Shown piece by piece: positions 46,130 through 56,139 of a DNA stretch of 64,000 nt. The stretch covers positions 28,088 through 92,087 of the forward strand of contig NZ_FNZK01000020.1 in the NCBI RefSeq assembly GCF_900109225.1, in the 5' to 3' direction. The notes below the pieces were generated by a model. The model was not told the origin of the DNA. It made no database searches and worked only from the letters and a program-made list of their open reading frames with translations. The position numbers and the translations under genes are program-made. Position 1 is the stretch's first letter. Each line of letters opens with the position of its first letter. Source of the DNA: Propionispira arboris (GTDB lineage Bacteria > Bacillota > Negativicutes > Selenomonadales > Selenomonadaceae).

Positions 46130-47737
46130 TCAAAATAATACATTTTTCAATACTCCATTTACCCCGTCTGTTTTAAATATTTCTTTATAATAACTTAGTT
46201 CGGTCTGGATTAATTCATCAATTACCCGCATTCCCAAAAGTTCCACTGGAGCCTTGTCATCGGTCAAAAGATAGTCACCTTTTTGATAAAGCTTCATATC
46301 CCTCTTAATATTATGCATCAAGCCTTTTAACGCACTATCCCTTAGCTGCATCGTATTTTTGGCAAAAGTTTCAGCAATGTCCTTATTTTGCGTAGCAAAC
46401 AATTCCCGATTTGTTCCTCTTGCCACATTCACTGTATAAACCTTGTCAAAAACATTTGCAATGGTATCTGATAAATACTGATTAATATTTCCCTCTTTTT
46501 CAGTATGCATATTCATATTTACAACCATAATACCATCTTTGGTTAAGTGCTTCTTGACCAGCGTAAAAAACTCTAATGAAGACATCTGAAAAGGTATCGT
46601 TATATCCTGATAGGCATCCACCATAATTACATCATATTTTTCATCCGTTGCATTCAAATAGGCTCGTCCATCATAGGTAGTCACCTTTATAGTATTGGGA
46701 AGTTTAAAATATTCACTTGCTAAATTCGTGATTTTCTGATCGATTTCCACGCCCTCAATGGACGCATTGCTAAAATATTTTTGACATTGTTTGGCATACG
46801 TTCCCGTTCCCATACCAAGCACTAAAACTTTTGCATTTTCTTTAGCATTAAGACCGGACATGACTGGTGCTGCCAGTGCATAATCATAATACATGCCGGT
46901 CAAACTATCATCTTTTTTCATGATAGATTGAACACCGAAAAGTACATTCGTCGAAAGGATTATACTATCATTGGTTTCTTTGACCTGAAGATAATTGTAA
47001 ATCGATTCGCCTTCATATAAGAGATTATTTTCCCAAAATGCGAAACGATCGGCAGAACCAAATATGCTGCAAAGAATAAATAAAAAAACACTGATGCTGC
47101 ATTTCACTTTCTGCGTTTTTTTCTGGATAAAGTAAATCAAACCCAGAAGCAGTAAAATTCCTGAAAACAATAAGAATGTAATGGATGTCCCAACGGCTGG
47201 AATCGTAACAAAAGTTGGCAGAAATGTACCAAGAATACTACCTATTGTATTCACAGCAACAAGCGTACCTACAATTTTCCCACTGTCAGCCAAACTATCT
47301 ACTGTATATTTCACGAGTGAAGGCGTAACTGTCCCCAATAAAAAAAGCGGAAATACAAAAATAACCATACAGGATAAAAAGGCTGCGAAAGCCAAAAAAT
47401 TACTATTTATAGTCAAAACCAGTGCTGCCGACACCGCTAAAATGATATATTTCCCCAACAAAGGTATTGCGGCAATCCAAAGCGCGGCAATGATCAACCG
47501 CATGTATAATACATCAGGATTCGGATTCTTATCAGCACTTCTGCCACCCCAAATATTCCCCAAAGCCATCGCGATCATGATCGTTCCAATTATAATTGTC
47601 CAGACAATCTGTGATGAACTAAAATACGGTGCTAAAAGTCGACTTGCCGCAAGTTCAACTGCCATAACTGACATTCCTGCAAAAAACTCGGTCACATATA
47701 GGTAATATTTATTCGTTAAAATACTCCGTGATTCCAT
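46130..47737 (-). CDS. Membrane-fused spermidine-synthase-like protein
   Basis: 535 aa. The N-terminal ~240 residues hold seven to eight membrane helices with the family start FAGMSVMAVELAASRLLAPYF. The C-terminal half is a spermidine-synthase-like Rossmann domain: VLVLGMGTGTYAKQC (SAM-site glycines), IEGVEIDQKITNLASEYF, and MVDAYQDITIPFQMSSLEFF. Several genomes carry this fusion; the acceptor substrate is unknown and polyamine synthesis is not proven. Single-gene unit. Confidence 0.85.
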   Translation of the reverse strand: MESRSILTNKYYLYVTEFFAGMSVMAVELAASRLLAPYFSSSQIVWTIIIGTIMIAMALGNIWGGRSADKNPNPDVLYMRLIIAALWIAAIPLLGKYIILAVSAALVLTINSNFLAFAAFLSCMVIFVFPLFLLGTVTPSLVKYTVDSLADSGKIVGTLVAVNTIGSILGTFLPTFVTIPAVGTSITFLLFSGILLLLGLIYFIQKKTQKVKCSISVFLFILCSIFGSADRFAFWENNLLYEGESIYNYLQVKETNDSIILSTNVLFGVQSIMKKDDSLTGMYYDYALAAPVMSGLNAKENAKVLVLGMGTGTYAKQCQKYFSNASIEGVEIDQKITNLASEYFKLPNTIKVTTYDGRAYLNATDEKYDVIMVDAYQDITIPFQMSSLEFFTLVKKHLTKDGIMVVNMNMHTEKEGNINQYLSDTIANVFDKVYTVNVARGTNRELFATQNKDIAETFAKNTMQLRDSALKGLMHNIKRDMKLYQKGDYLLTDDKAPVELLGMRVIDELIQTELSYYKEIFKTDGVNGVLKNVLF

Positions 47738-47795
47738 TTGTTTGCTCCTTTAATAAGACTTGAATTTATTATATGTTGCATTAAATATTCTATAC

Positions 47796-47855
47796 GCCCT
47801 ATACCCCATTTCTGTCCGACTAACAGACTAGCTGTAATTTCTTTAATGAGTTTTA
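47796..47855 (+). repeat. Copy A of a ~60-nt dispersed repeat
   Basis: Begins GCCCTATACCCCATT and aligns without gaps to 55924-55983, with about three quarters of positions identical, ending TGTAATTTCTTTAATG. It lies in the intergenic region (309 nt) upstream of the spermidine-synthase-like gene, which otherwise holds nothing recognisable. Confidence 0.7.
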
Positions 47856-47996
47856 CATGTATTTGATTATCCTGATTACTTTTTAAGTATATACTAAAGC
47901 ATAATCAATTACAGCTTCCTTTTATAAACAAAATTCACTTATTTTAGCCTACACAAGCAAAAGTTCTATTTCTTATTAAAATAAGTATATTTCGAT

Positions 47997-48034
47997 AAAA
48001 AGCTGAACCTCAAAATTCCGAGGTTCAGCTTTTT
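47997..48034 (-). terminator. Terminator of the third chemotaxis gene
   Basis: AGCTGAACCTC / GAGGTTCAGCT hairpin with A and T runs outside the stem, just after the stop codon of the minus-strand gene. Confidence 0.85.
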
Positions 48035-48046
48035 ATGCATTTACAA

Positions 48047-50029
48047 TTAAATTTTAAAGACGGAAATCGCCGCTTGCAATTCCTGCGCCATCTGCGCCAG
48101 GCTTTGGCTCGCAGACGAAATTTCGTCCATAGATGCGAGCTGCTCCTCAGCCGCCGCGGACACCATCTGCGATTCATCCGTAGATACTCTGCTGATAGCA
48201 TCGATATTCTTCACCGAAGAATCAATACGTTGACTGCCATCAACGATTTTCTTGAGTGCCAGCTGAATTCCTTCCATCCCATCACTACTTTGATGCACAA
48301 GCTGGACAATTGATTTGAGACTACCACCGACCATATGAACGCTTTCAACGCCAGCCTTCACCTTTTGGTTACCTTCCGCCATCGCAGAGACAGCTGCTTC
48401 GGTATCACTCTGTACTGTGATAATTTCTTCAGAAATTTTCTGTGCCGCTTTTTTAACTTCTTCTGCCAGTTTTCTAACTTCCTCTGCTACTACAGCAAAG
48501 CCTCGTCCCTGTTCACCAGCACGGGCTGCCTCAATCGCTGCGTTAAGTGCCAGTAAATTTGTTTGTGAAGCAATTCCGGAAATCGTTTCTGTAATCTGAC
48601 CAATCTTTTGCGACTGTGCCCCCAGTTTACCGATAACTGCAGCGGATGATTGTACCGACTGTTCTATATCCTGCATATTACTTACCATGATGTCAACATC
48701 ACTACTGCCACGCTCTGCATGTTCTGCTGCCTGCCTTGCTTCGGCTACAGCTTTACCACTATCCACTGCAATCACTTCTACATTATTTTTCATCTCAACT
48801 GCTACGATAGACGCTTCTTCTACAGATTTCATCTGCTTATGCGCGCCCTCAGCCACATTGGTAATCGACCCGGCAACCTGGGTTGCTGCCTGTGCCGTTT
48901 GATGTGCACTTGCGGTTAGCTCTTCACTGGCAGCGGCCATGTGCTCCGATTGATCGGCAACTTTGCGAATCAACGCCCGCAGCGCATCCCGCATTTTATT
49001 AAACCCTGCTGCAAGTACTGCAATTTCATCTTCACCTGTAATATCAACTTTCTGTGTAAAATCACCTTCTGCAATTTTCTCTACATACTGTGTCAAAAGT
49101 TCCAACGGCTGCGCCATGCGCTTAGCGATAATCCACGTTGCCAATACTACAATAATAAGTGCTAGTAATGTACCGAAAATAAAGATCCAACGCAAAGTAG
49201 CTAATGGTGCATACGCCACTGAAACCGGAATATTGATTCCCAATAGCCACTGCGTTGATGGTACTTTTTCAAAAACCAACAAATAATCTTTCCCATTCAT
49301 CGTATAAGAGGAAATTCCCTTATCTTGATTTTCCGTTCCCTTTAAGACCTCATAAATTGGTTTGAGAGCCTCGACATCTTTGATATTTTTATTTTGTACC
49401 GATTCTTCTGAATAAGCTAGAATCGTGCCTGATTTATTTAATAAAAAAGCAAAACTGTCATCAAAGGGGCGAATCTTAGCGATGGTACTAAATACCGTAT
49501 CCATAAGCACATCGGCTGACAAAACACCCCGAACCTCTCCCGTCGATGTTTTCAATGGCATCCCCACTGGCAATGCCATTTTTTTTGTAACACCATCTAA
49601 ATACGGCTCACCAAAAGTCAACCCATTTCCCGCAATTGCATCTTTATACCAAGAACGCGTACGTGAATCGAAATCTGCTGGTGGTATCCAAAGTTTACCA
49701 TCGATTATTTTACCGTCTGAATTTTGTCCAAAATATAAATCACTGATTTCTTTATCCGCCTGATCAAATCCCAAAAGCATTGGCAGTGTAACCATGCCGT
49801 CACCAGCTAATGCCTGAATAGTCATTGCTTTAGTCTTTACAACAGCGGCTTTTCCAGAAAGCCATCCATCAAGATCTTTCGTCGAAGCATCTACGATCGC
49901 TTTCGCACCTTTCTCTATTTCATTTTTCAACATCTTCTCCGTATAAAAATAGGCTGAGCAGGAAATAAGCACCAGCAACGTTGCCATCAAGAACGAAAAG
50001 ATAAGCATTAGTTTTTTTTTCAGATTCAT
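48047..50029 (-). CDS. Methyl-accepting chemotaxis protein with dCache sensor
   Basis: 660-aa receptor. An N-terminal helix ([23 protein letters not shown]), a Cache sensor including [19 protein letters not shown] and [21 protein letters not shown] (the Tyr/Asp ligand-site pattern common in amino-acid-binding dCache domains), a second helix, HAMP, and the signalling tip [36 protein letters not shown]. The amino-acid ligand suggestion is an inference. A terminator upstream (50071-50100) separates it from the small gene before it. Confidence 0.93.
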   Translation of the reverse strand: MNLKKKLMLIFSFLMATLLVLISCSAYFYTEKMLKNEIEKGAKAIVDASTKDLDGWLSGKAAVVKTKAMTIQALAGDGMVTLPMLLGFDQADKEISDLYFGQNSDGKIIDGKLWIPPADFDSRTRSWYKDAIAGNGLTFGEPYLDGVTKKMALPVGMPLKTSTGEVRGVLSADVLMDTVFSTIAKIRPFDDSFAFLLNKSGTILAYSEESVQNKNIKDVEALKPIYEVLKGTENQDKGISSYTMNGKDYLLVFEKVPSTQWLLGINIPVSVAYAPLATLRWIFIFGTLLALIIVVLATWIIAKRMAQPLELLTQYVEKIAEGDFTQKVDITGEDEIAVLAAGFNKMRDALRALIRKVADQSEHMAAASEELTASAHQTAQAATQVAGSITNVAEGAHKQMKSVEEASIVAVEMKNNVEVIAVDSGKAVAEARQAAEHAERGSSDVDIMVSNMQDIEQSVQSSAAVIGKLGAQSQKIGQITETISGIASQTNLLALNAAIEAARAGEQGRGFAVVAEEVRKLAEEVKKAAQKISEEIITVQSDTEAAVSAMAEGNQKVKAGVESVHMVGGSLKSIVQLVHQSSDGMEGIQLALKKIVDGSQRIDSSVKNIDAISRVSTDESQMVSAAAEEQLASMDEISSASQSLAQMAQELQAAISVFKI

Positions 50030-50070
50030 ATATAGCCCTCCACCCGTAAATAATGCAGTGTAAAAAAAAA

Positions 50071-50100
50071 GACTATGGAGTACAATTGTATCCCATAGTC
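50071..50100 (-). terminator. Terminator of the 87-aa gene
   Basis: GACTATGG / CCATAGTC with an inner ACAATTGT forms a hairpin followed on the minus strand by nine T residues. Confidence 0.8.
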
Positions 50101-50267
50101 ATCATTGACCAACAAAATCTTTTACTTCTGCTTGTTCAATATTTTACCGCATCGCGGGACTTTTGTCCATGACAAACTCAAATGCTTGTTAAAGTTTCCA
50201 ATATCTTAACAAAAATTTAACAAGCTAACAAAGTGGTAATAACAAGAATTTTATGTACTCGAGTCAT

Positions 50268-50531
50268 TTATACTCTACGCACTTTCCATTCCGTTTTTAC
50301 TTTTATTCGTTCAATCTTGACCTCGGGTAATTTTTTTTTCGCTGCTACATATTTTTCGAATTCTGAAATATTCATCCACTTCTCTTGCAGCGGATAAGCA
50401 TAATCAAAAGCATAGCCCCGGACACATCCAAAATCATCTTTATATGCAACCGTAATATGTTTCAACCTGTAAATCTCAAAATAAGATGCTGTTATTATTA
50501 CTAGCGGTATTAATACAATCCAAACATTCAT
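50268..50531 (-). CDS. Small single-pass membrane protein, unknown function
   Basis: 87 aa: an N-terminal helix (VWIVLIPLVIITASYFEIY) and a charged cytoplasmic or periplasmic tail rich in Lys/Glu. A GGAGG lies about eight bases before the ATG and a terminator follows. No family recognised. Confidence 0.65.
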   Translation of the reverse strand: MNVWIVLIPLVIITASYFEIYRLKHITVAYKDDFGCVRGYAFDYAYPLQEKWMNISEFEKYVAAKKKLPEVKIERIKVKTEWKVRRV

Positions 50532-50703
50532 TGCATAGCCTCCTTAGATGAATCTTTACGGACTCGTTCCTTTATTTTGCAAATTCTTTATTGCCCCTTA
50601 AATGACTCAGCTAAATATTTCGACATTGCTTTTAAACTGTGCAGTTAAAAGGAACACTGGATGGATGCCTTTGACATTTACTTAAATATATTCTATATTT
50701 TTT

Positions 50704-51891
50704 CTACTCAAACGTTCCCAAAACAACAGCTTTCCCATTATTAACCATATGTTGTCCCTTTGCCCAAACATGCTGCAAAACAAATTTATCATCAATAATT
50801 GTAAAATCGGCATCACTGCCTACTTGGATACAACCTTTTTGCGGCCATATTTTTAAAATTTTAGCTACATTTGTGGTAATAACTTGAACTGCATCACTGA
50901 TTGCAATACCTTCTATTGTAACCATGTCACGAAATTCTTCCAGCATTGAAAATTGACTGGCAACCCCTACCCCAATTGTATTACCCTGTTGGTCAAATAT
51001 TGGCATACTACCATTGCCATCGGAACTCATCGTAATCTGACTTAAGGGAACACCAGCTTCCAGTGCTTTTTTCACAGCCTGGCTTGGTTTAATAGCTTTC
51101 ACTGAACCACTCGCCGGACTAACCCCTGATGTGATATCCATCATACCACCTTGTTTTGCCCATTCAATACTTTGTGCAAATAACTCTTTATTCCGATTAA
51201 CATGCGTCGGTAAAAATTGTGATTTGGGAATTTCACCATTGGCTGTTATTTCAAATAGCAACTTCATGCCATCTTTTCCATCCCCCATATGCATATCAAT
51301 AATTCCAGCTTTAGCGCTTAGCATACCGCCCACTCTAGCTTCTGCAGCAATTTTTTGATATTCATCTTTAGTTGGCTGTGCCGAACGATGATCTGCCATC
51401 GCCAGTTCACCTGCACCAATAATCTTATCAATGATTATAATATCTTTTCGCACACTGCCCGTAATGGTTGGTGTGGGGATTTCATATGCACCAGTATAAA
51501 TGTAAGTGGAAAGACCTTCTGCTTCCAAGCCACGAGCTTTTGCCAGTAAGCTCTCTACATGCCGTGTTACTCCATCTGTACCAAGGCACCCTACCAATGT
51601 AGTTACACCCGCAGTAGTTACTTTAGAAAGTACAATTTCCGGTGTGCGCGTGGCATAACCACCTTCTCCGCCGCCACCAATCATGTGAACATGACTATCA
51701 ATAAAACCTGGCATTAATGTATGACCTGACAAATCAATTTCTTCAACACAATAACCTTGTGGTATTGTTAGACCTTTTCCAATCGCGGCGACCTTATCAC
51801 CAGCAATTAAAATATTTTGACAGCCTAAATCATTTGGTGCAACTATCTTCACATTCCGCAATAGCGTGAAAAAAATTTTAGATTGTATCAT
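50704..51891 (-). CDS. iadA: Isoaspartyl dipeptidase (beta-aspartyl peptidase)
   Basis: Zinc amidohydrolase that cleaves beta-aspartyl dipeptides from damaged proteins. 395 aa. Metal ligands are visible in PGFIDSHVHMIGGGGEGG (HxH near residue 68), the TYIYTGAYEIPTPTITGSVRKD substrate segment, HMGDGKDGM and LPTHVNRN for the other His ligands, and SSDGNGSMP carrying the catalytic Asp. It ends the yjiH-yjiG-iadA operon, the same gene set as in E. coli. Confidence 0.93.
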   Translation of the reverse strand: MIQSKIFFTLLRNVKIVAPNDLGCQNILIAGDKVAAIGKGLTIPQGYCVEEIDLSGHTLMPGFIDSHVHMIGGGGEGGYATRTPEIVLSKVTTAGVTTLVGCLGTDGVTRHVESLLAKARGLEAEGLSTYIYTGAYEIPTPTITGSVRKDIIIIDKIIGAGELAMADHRSAQPTKDEYQKIAAEARVGGMLSAKAGIIDMHMGDGKDGMKLLFEITANGEIPKSQFLPTHVNRNKELFAQSIEWAKQGGMMDITSGVSPASGSVKAIKPSQAVKKALEAGVPLSQITMSSDGNGSMPIFDQQGNTIGVGVASQFSMLEEFRDMVTIEGIAISDAVQVITTNVAKILKIWPQKGCIQVGSDADFTIIDDKFVLQHVWAKGQHMVNNGKAVVLGTFE

Positions 51892-51924
51892 ATTCTCGCC
51901 CCTTTATTTTTAATAAAAGCATTT

Positions 51925-52419
51925 TCAAAAAAACATTAAAATAAATCTCATAAACCATATAGACAGTAATGCATTAATTACACAAATCCCTAATATAGCC
52001 GCATAATGTTTTGTATTCACATTAGCAATTCCTAAGCAGCGTCCAATATTCTGTACAGGATTCCCCATTAAATAAATTGCCGGAACAAGCATTGTAACCT
52101 GTGTTGCATCAAGATTCGCTCCTGTATAAAGGCCTACCGCTACACCAATCGCCCCGCCCATACTCATAAGTGACGTTATAATGACAGTTGCAGCTTCGCC
52201 CGGAAGTCCCCAAAGTGCCATAATCGGAGCAAAAACAATACCAATTAATTTCAAAAGTCCCGTGACGTCCAGCACTCGAATAATGACAAATGCCATCACT
52301 ACGTTTGGTAAAAGACTCGTAGTTCCAATCGTAAAACCACGCTGAGCTCCTTCAATAAATAAATCAAGAATATTTTTCTTTTCTACTATCACATCATCAT
52401 TCGTTGCCATTTTTAGCAC
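51925..52419 (-). CDS. yjiG: YjiG family membrane protein (nucleoside-recognition/Gate-type)
   Basis: 164-aa inner-membrane protein with Gate-domain hydrophobic segments (GFTIGTTSLLPNVVMAFVIIRVL; SLMSMGGAIGVAVGLYTGANLD; AIYLMGNPVQNIGRCLGI). It forms a split pair with YjiH and overlaps it by 23 nt. The pair is a candidate transporter for the dipeptides hydrolysed by IadA; that role is inferred from linkage. Confidence 0.88.
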   Translation of the reverse strand: MLKMATNDDVIVEKKNILDLFIEGAQRGFTIGTTSLLPNVVMAFVIIRVLDVTGLLKLIGIVFAPIMALWGLPGEAATVIITSLMSMGGAIGVAVGLYTGANLDATQVTMLVPAIYLMGNPVQNIGRCLGIANVNTKHYAAILGICVINALLSIWFMRFILMFF

Positions 52420-53068
52420 CTCCGCTCAATCTATTTCTTAAAACAAATTTAAAATATAATCGCAGTAAATTCGCACCAATTACTTTAAACAGTAACATAA
52501 CCAATATTGGCACAATAATCGGCACTAGCATAAACGAAAACACTGCCGGTCCCGAAGAAAAATAGTTTGTAATAAATGCACTCGCACTAGTCTGATATGC
52601 AATAATCACGGAACGTTCTTCATCCGTAATTTCACCTAAATCCACCAATTCTTTAACCATTCCTGCCGCCGCATCGGTACTTTGCATATTTGCAATATTT
52701 GCCAGGGCAGCAACCCCTGGAATACCAAGTAATGGACGCAAAATAGGTGACATTATTTTTTGTGCTGCTTTTAATCCCCCCAAACCATCTACCACATTAA
52801 CAAGACCTAATGCTAAAATAACGGCTGGAATTAATTCCAATGCAAATAAAAAACCATCGCGCGCACCAGTTCCCCCAGCACCACGAAACGTGAAAACTTT
52901 TTCGACGCCTTCAATTTTACCAAAAGATCCATTTAATACATTAAAATCAAAAACACGTAACCATCCGTCATATGATGAAAATATTCCTGAAAACACTAAA
53001 ACAGCAAAAAAGAATGCCACATATCCAATCCACGGTACCTTTAGTTCTCCTTCATTTTCTTTTTTCAT
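52397..53068 (-). CDS. yjiH: YjiH family membrane protein (nucleoside-recognition/Gate-type)
   Basis: 223-aa inner-membrane protein, first gene of the operon. It has five to six helices and the family stretch GIPGVAALANIANMQSTDAAAGMVKELVDLGEITDEER. It is expressed from a sigma-54 promoter at 53121-53136. Confidence 0.9.
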   Translation of the reverse strand: MKKENEGELKVPWIGYVAFFFAVLVFSGIFSSYDGWLRVFDFNVLNGSFGKIEGVEKVFTFRGAGGTGARDGFLFALELIPAVILALGLVNVVDGLGGLKAAQKIMSPILRPLLGIPGVAALANIANMQSTDAAAGMVKELVDLGEITDEERSVIIAYQTSASAFITNYFSSGPAVFSFMLVPIIVPILVMLLFKVIGANLLRLYFKFVLRNRLSGGAKNGNE

Positions 53069-53120
53069 CTGTTAATTGACCTCCCCAGTTTATAAAAAAA
53101 TAATTTACAGTTACATATAC

Positions 53121-53136
53121 AGCAAATTATGTGCCA
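53121..53136 (-). promoter_or_regulatory. Sigma-54 promoter of yjiHG-iadA
   Basis: The minus strand reads TGGCAC-ATAAT-TTGCT, matching the -24/-12 consensus with GG and GC at the exact 11-nt separation. It lies 53 nt before yjiH. An inverted repeat (GTTTTAAAGT...ACTTTAAAC, 53138-53167) just upstream is a possible activator site. Confidence 0.85.
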
Positions 53137-53366
53137 AGTTTTAAAGTATTTTAAAAAACTTTAAACTTATGATAAAATAAAGGCGTTTTAGGCGTATTAC
53201 CTATATTTACAAATATTCAGCTTACTATACTTTAATACTTATGCCCTTTCCATGAATCATAAAAGCAGGATTTCTTTACAATAAGGTAAATGATATATAT
53301 AACCCTTTTTATTTCCCTTTTAAATCCCTTAAAGTGAATTTGCAGCAGGAGGTATCCACCGTCTAC

Positions 53367-55397
53367 ATGAAAAGTTTAGTTGTTATTGCTATTGGAAAAA
53401 ACACAGCCCTTGCCTGTCGCGAACAATTACACCGACTTTTAGGTAATCAAGTAAATGTTAGTCATTATTATGCCGAAGGAAGCCTGCCTCACAATATAAA
53501 AGCCGATCTTATTTTATTTGCGAGTCAGCTTGCTTATCGAAGAACTAAACCGTATGTAAATAAAACATGTCCAATTTTAATTGCTAGAAGATCCATTAAC
53601 TACCATGAAGTAAATAAACTTTTTCAAATATCGGCCGGAACTGACGTCCTATTAGTTAATGACTCATTAGCAAGTGCCAATCAAACTATTGCACTCCTGC
53701 AAACGCTGGGTATTGACCATATTAACTATTACCCGTTTGCACAGGGACTAATAAGTTATCCAAGATTAAAAATCGCAGTAACACCCGGTGAAAAAGAACG
53801 AGTTCCTGATTTTGTCGACGAAATCATTGATATAAAAGCCCGTCTAATTGACATCACAACACTAGTTGAATTGCTACTTCAATTGCGTTTATTAGATTTA
53901 TATGCAGAGTTTCTCTCCGCAAATTACATGCAAGATATACTTCAACTAATAAAAAATGGAAACCAAATGATTTATGAAAGCAATAAAATGAAAACCCAAC
54001 TCGAAACGATTCTAAACACCGTTCATGATGGTATTATCGCGACGGATGAAATGAGACAAATTTCCGTATTTAATCCAATCGCAGAAAAGCTGCTTCACGT
54101 TCAAGCACAAAATGCATTACACTCACCCATCGATAAAATAACCAATCCAAATATTCTACAAATTTTCCAAGAAAAAATGAATTCACAAGAAGCTTTGCTA
54201 AAAGTAAATGGACACCATCTCCTCGTAACCGTTTCTACACTGTATCCTGAAACAAATGATAATAGCAAAGTTTATACATTTAAAGATGTATCCGAAATAA
54301 GAAGACTGGAAGAATCGGTCCGACGTAAACTGCTCCAAGAGCACAATGTCGCCCGTTATACATTTGCGCAAATTGTCGGTCAAAGTAAAAAAATTCGGCA
54401 AACACTAGAAATCGCCAAAAAAATGTCACATTCTGACTCAACAATCTTAATTCAAGGTGAAAGCGGTACTGGTAAAGAACTGCTTGCTCAAAGCATACAC
54501 AATGCTTCACCTCGCCATGCCGGCCCATTTATTGCCGTAAATTTTGCCGCACTCACCGAAAATCTACTTGAATCAGAACTATTCGGTTACACCGAGGGAG
54601 CTTTTACAGGTGCTAACAAAGGTGGTTCTTCTGGTTTATTCGAAGCTGCTCATAAAGGAACTATTTTTCTCGACGAAATAGGTGATGCGCCGCTGCCTTT
54701 CCAGGTAAAATTATTGCGCGTTTTACAAGAACAGCAAATCCGACGCGTTGGCAGTTCAAATCTAATCCCGATTGATGTTAGAGTGATTGTCGCCACCAAT
54801 CAAGATTTAAAGCCATTAATAAAAAAAGGGTTATTTCGTCAGGATCTGTATTATCGACTAAATGTACTGCCCATTAAAATCCCACCCCTTCGAGAGCGTG
54901 TGGATGACATTCTTTTATTATGCAAAGTTTTTTATCAAAACTACACCCATAGTAAAGATTCTAATCAAGCTACTATGTACTTTCAATATATAGCGCCTTA
55001 TCTTTTGAAATACAACTGGCCGGGAAATATTCGTGAACTGCAAAATATCGTAGAATATCTGCTTAATATTTGTCAAAACAAACCACCGCACTTTACTGAC
55101 TTGCCAGAAGAACTCCAAAGTAGTTGCAATTTTAAACCTTCGGCAGCAAAAAATAAAAACCAGCTAAAAGCATCTATATGCCAAGAAATAAAACAAGCTA
55201 ATCAGGAAAACCGTTCAATCGGTCGTCGCTCATTAGCACAAAATTTAATCATTCCAGAAAATCAAGTACGTGTTTTATTAGAAGAATTGGCAAAAGAAAC
55301 CTGGATTATTTCACAAAAAGGACGAAGTGGTTTAAAAATAAACCCCCTGTATGAAAATAAACAATATCACACTCCCGATTCTTGCGATAAAATATGA
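53367..55397 (+). CDS. Sigma-54-dependent transcriptional activator
   Basis: 676-aa enhancer-binding protein, divergent from yjiHG-iadA and the likely activator of that operon. An N-terminal PrpR_N-like receptor region (about residues 1-180), a PAS domain (TILNTVHDGIIATDEMRQISVFNPIAEKLL), and an AAA+ domain with Walker A GESGTGKE, the sigma-54 contact loop GAFTGA, Walker B FLDEIGDA and R-fingers follow. The C-terminus has a short DNA-binding part (SIGRRSLAQNLIIPENQVRVLLEELAKE). The ATG at 53367 has GGAGGT 13 nt upstream, a long gap; a GTG at 53334 is the alternative. Confidence 0.88.
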   Translation: MKSLVVIAIGKNTALACREQLHRLLGNQVNVSHYYAEGSLPHNIKADLILFASQLAYRRTKPYVNKTCPILIARRSINYHEVNKLFQISAGTDVLLVNDSLASANQTIALLQTLGIDHINYYPFAQGLISYPRLKIAVTPGEKERVPDFVDEIIDIKARLIDITTLVELLLQLRLLDLYAEFLSANYMQDILQLIKNGNQMIYESNKMKTQLETILNTVHDGIIATDEMRQISVFNPIAEKLLHVQAQNALHSPIDKITNPNILQIFQEKMNSQEALLKVNGHHLLVTVSTLYPETNDNSKVYTFKDVSEIRRLEESVRRKLLQEHNVARYTFAQIVGQSKKIRQTLEIAKKMSHSDSTILIQGESGTGKELLAQSIHNASPRHAGPFIAVNFAALTENLLESELFGYTEGAFTGANKGGSSGLFEAAHKGTIFLDEIGDAPLPFQVKLLRVLQEQQIRRVGSSNLIPIDVRVIVATNQDLKPLIKKGLFRQDLYYRLNVLPIKIPPLRERVDDILLLCKVFYQNYTHSKDSNQATMYFQYIAPYLLKYNWPGNIRELQNIVEYLLNICQNKPPHFTDLPEELQSSCNFKPSAAKNKNQLKASICQEIKQANQENRSIGRRSLAQNLIIPENQVRVLLEELAKETWIISQKGRSGLKINPLYENKQYHTPDSCDKI

Positions 55398-55511
55398 ATT
55401 TCATCAAAGCCTCCCTAAATTTTCCTTTAAATTAAATTTTTACAATTTGTTAGCAGGTCTTTCTTTACGATCAGCGAAATATTGTACTATAACACGAAAC
55501 GAGGTGATATT

Positions 55512-55736
55512 ATGGGATCAAAAAGCACTAAACCTGAAGGGCATGATAAAAAGTATGGTACAAAATGCGAATTTCTGCATGACCTTACCCTTCTCAAACT
55601 AAAAAATATACCAAATCTGCATGCATTGCCTGAAAACGAAATATATGACCTTTATTGTAAAACGTATGAAAGCTTCAAAATCGCTGTCAAAGAAAAAGAA
55701 TCTTGCTGCGAACATGCCCACAAAACAGATAAATAA
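55512..55736 (+). CDS. Small hypothetical protein with Cys/His-rich end
   Basis: 74-aa soluble protein, Lys-rich at the start and ending in ESCCEHAHKTDK, a possible metal-binding tail. The ATG at 55512 follows GAGGTG; a strong terminator begins nine bases after the stop. No family recognised. Confidence 0.6.
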   Translation: MGSKSTKPEGHDKKYGTKCEFLHDLTLLKLKNIPNLHALPENEIYDLYCKTYESFKIAVKEKESCCEHAHKTDK

Positions 55737-55744
55737 TATTTCTC

Positions 55745-55779
55745 ATCCGCGCCGCATCACGTTGGCGCGGATTTTTTTG
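55745..55779 (+). terminator. Terminator after the 74-aa gene
   Basis: ATCCGCGCC / GGCGCGGAT hairpin followed by seven T residues. Confidence 0.92.
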
Positions 55780-55877
55780 CTTATTTTTCTATGTTACTCT
55801 TCTCATCAGCAATTATCTGTGTACTATAAAATATTCATACTATATATGGCATTAAACATTTTATGTGGCAATCGTCA

Positions 55878-55983
55878 GGAATGGGGTATAGGGTTGAGGG
55901 GCGTTACGTAGGAAGCAAACGATGCCCTATACCCCATTCCGGGCAGACTGATAGACTGGATGTAATTTCTTTAATGCGTTCTA
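55878..55983 (+). repeat. Long hairpin joined to copy B of the dispersed repeat
   Basis: GGAATGGGGTATAGGG (55878-55893) and its exact complement CCCTATACCCCATTCC (55925-55940) enclose 31 nt. The right arm begins copy B (55924-55983) of the repeat seen at 47796-47855. No T tail follows, so it is not a simple terminator. Confidence 0.72.
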
Positions 55984-56023
55984 TATATCATACCGAAATC
56001 ACTAAAAATAATATTCGCAAAAA

Positions 56024-56119
56024 TAAAAGACTGCCAGTCTAACCATTTTTTCTAAATAAAGATGCAATAATTATTTCTGCATCTTTATTTAGATTATGTG
56101 TTAGTTTGACAGTCCTTTT
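56024..56119 (-). terminator. Long terminator of the hemerythrin gene
   Basis: An inner stem TAAATAAAGATGCA / TGCATCTTTATTTA is enclosed by imperfect outer arms around GACTG...CTAAC. A T-rich run follows on the minus strand. Confidence 0.75.
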
Positions 56120-56139
56120 AAAGTATTAACTATTCCATT

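Noticed and set aside
53334..53366. Upstream GTG start of the sigma-54 activator
   Set aside because: It would put the strong GGAGGT inside the coding region and lacks its own ribosome-binding site, although the long spacing to the chosen ATG leaves some doubt.
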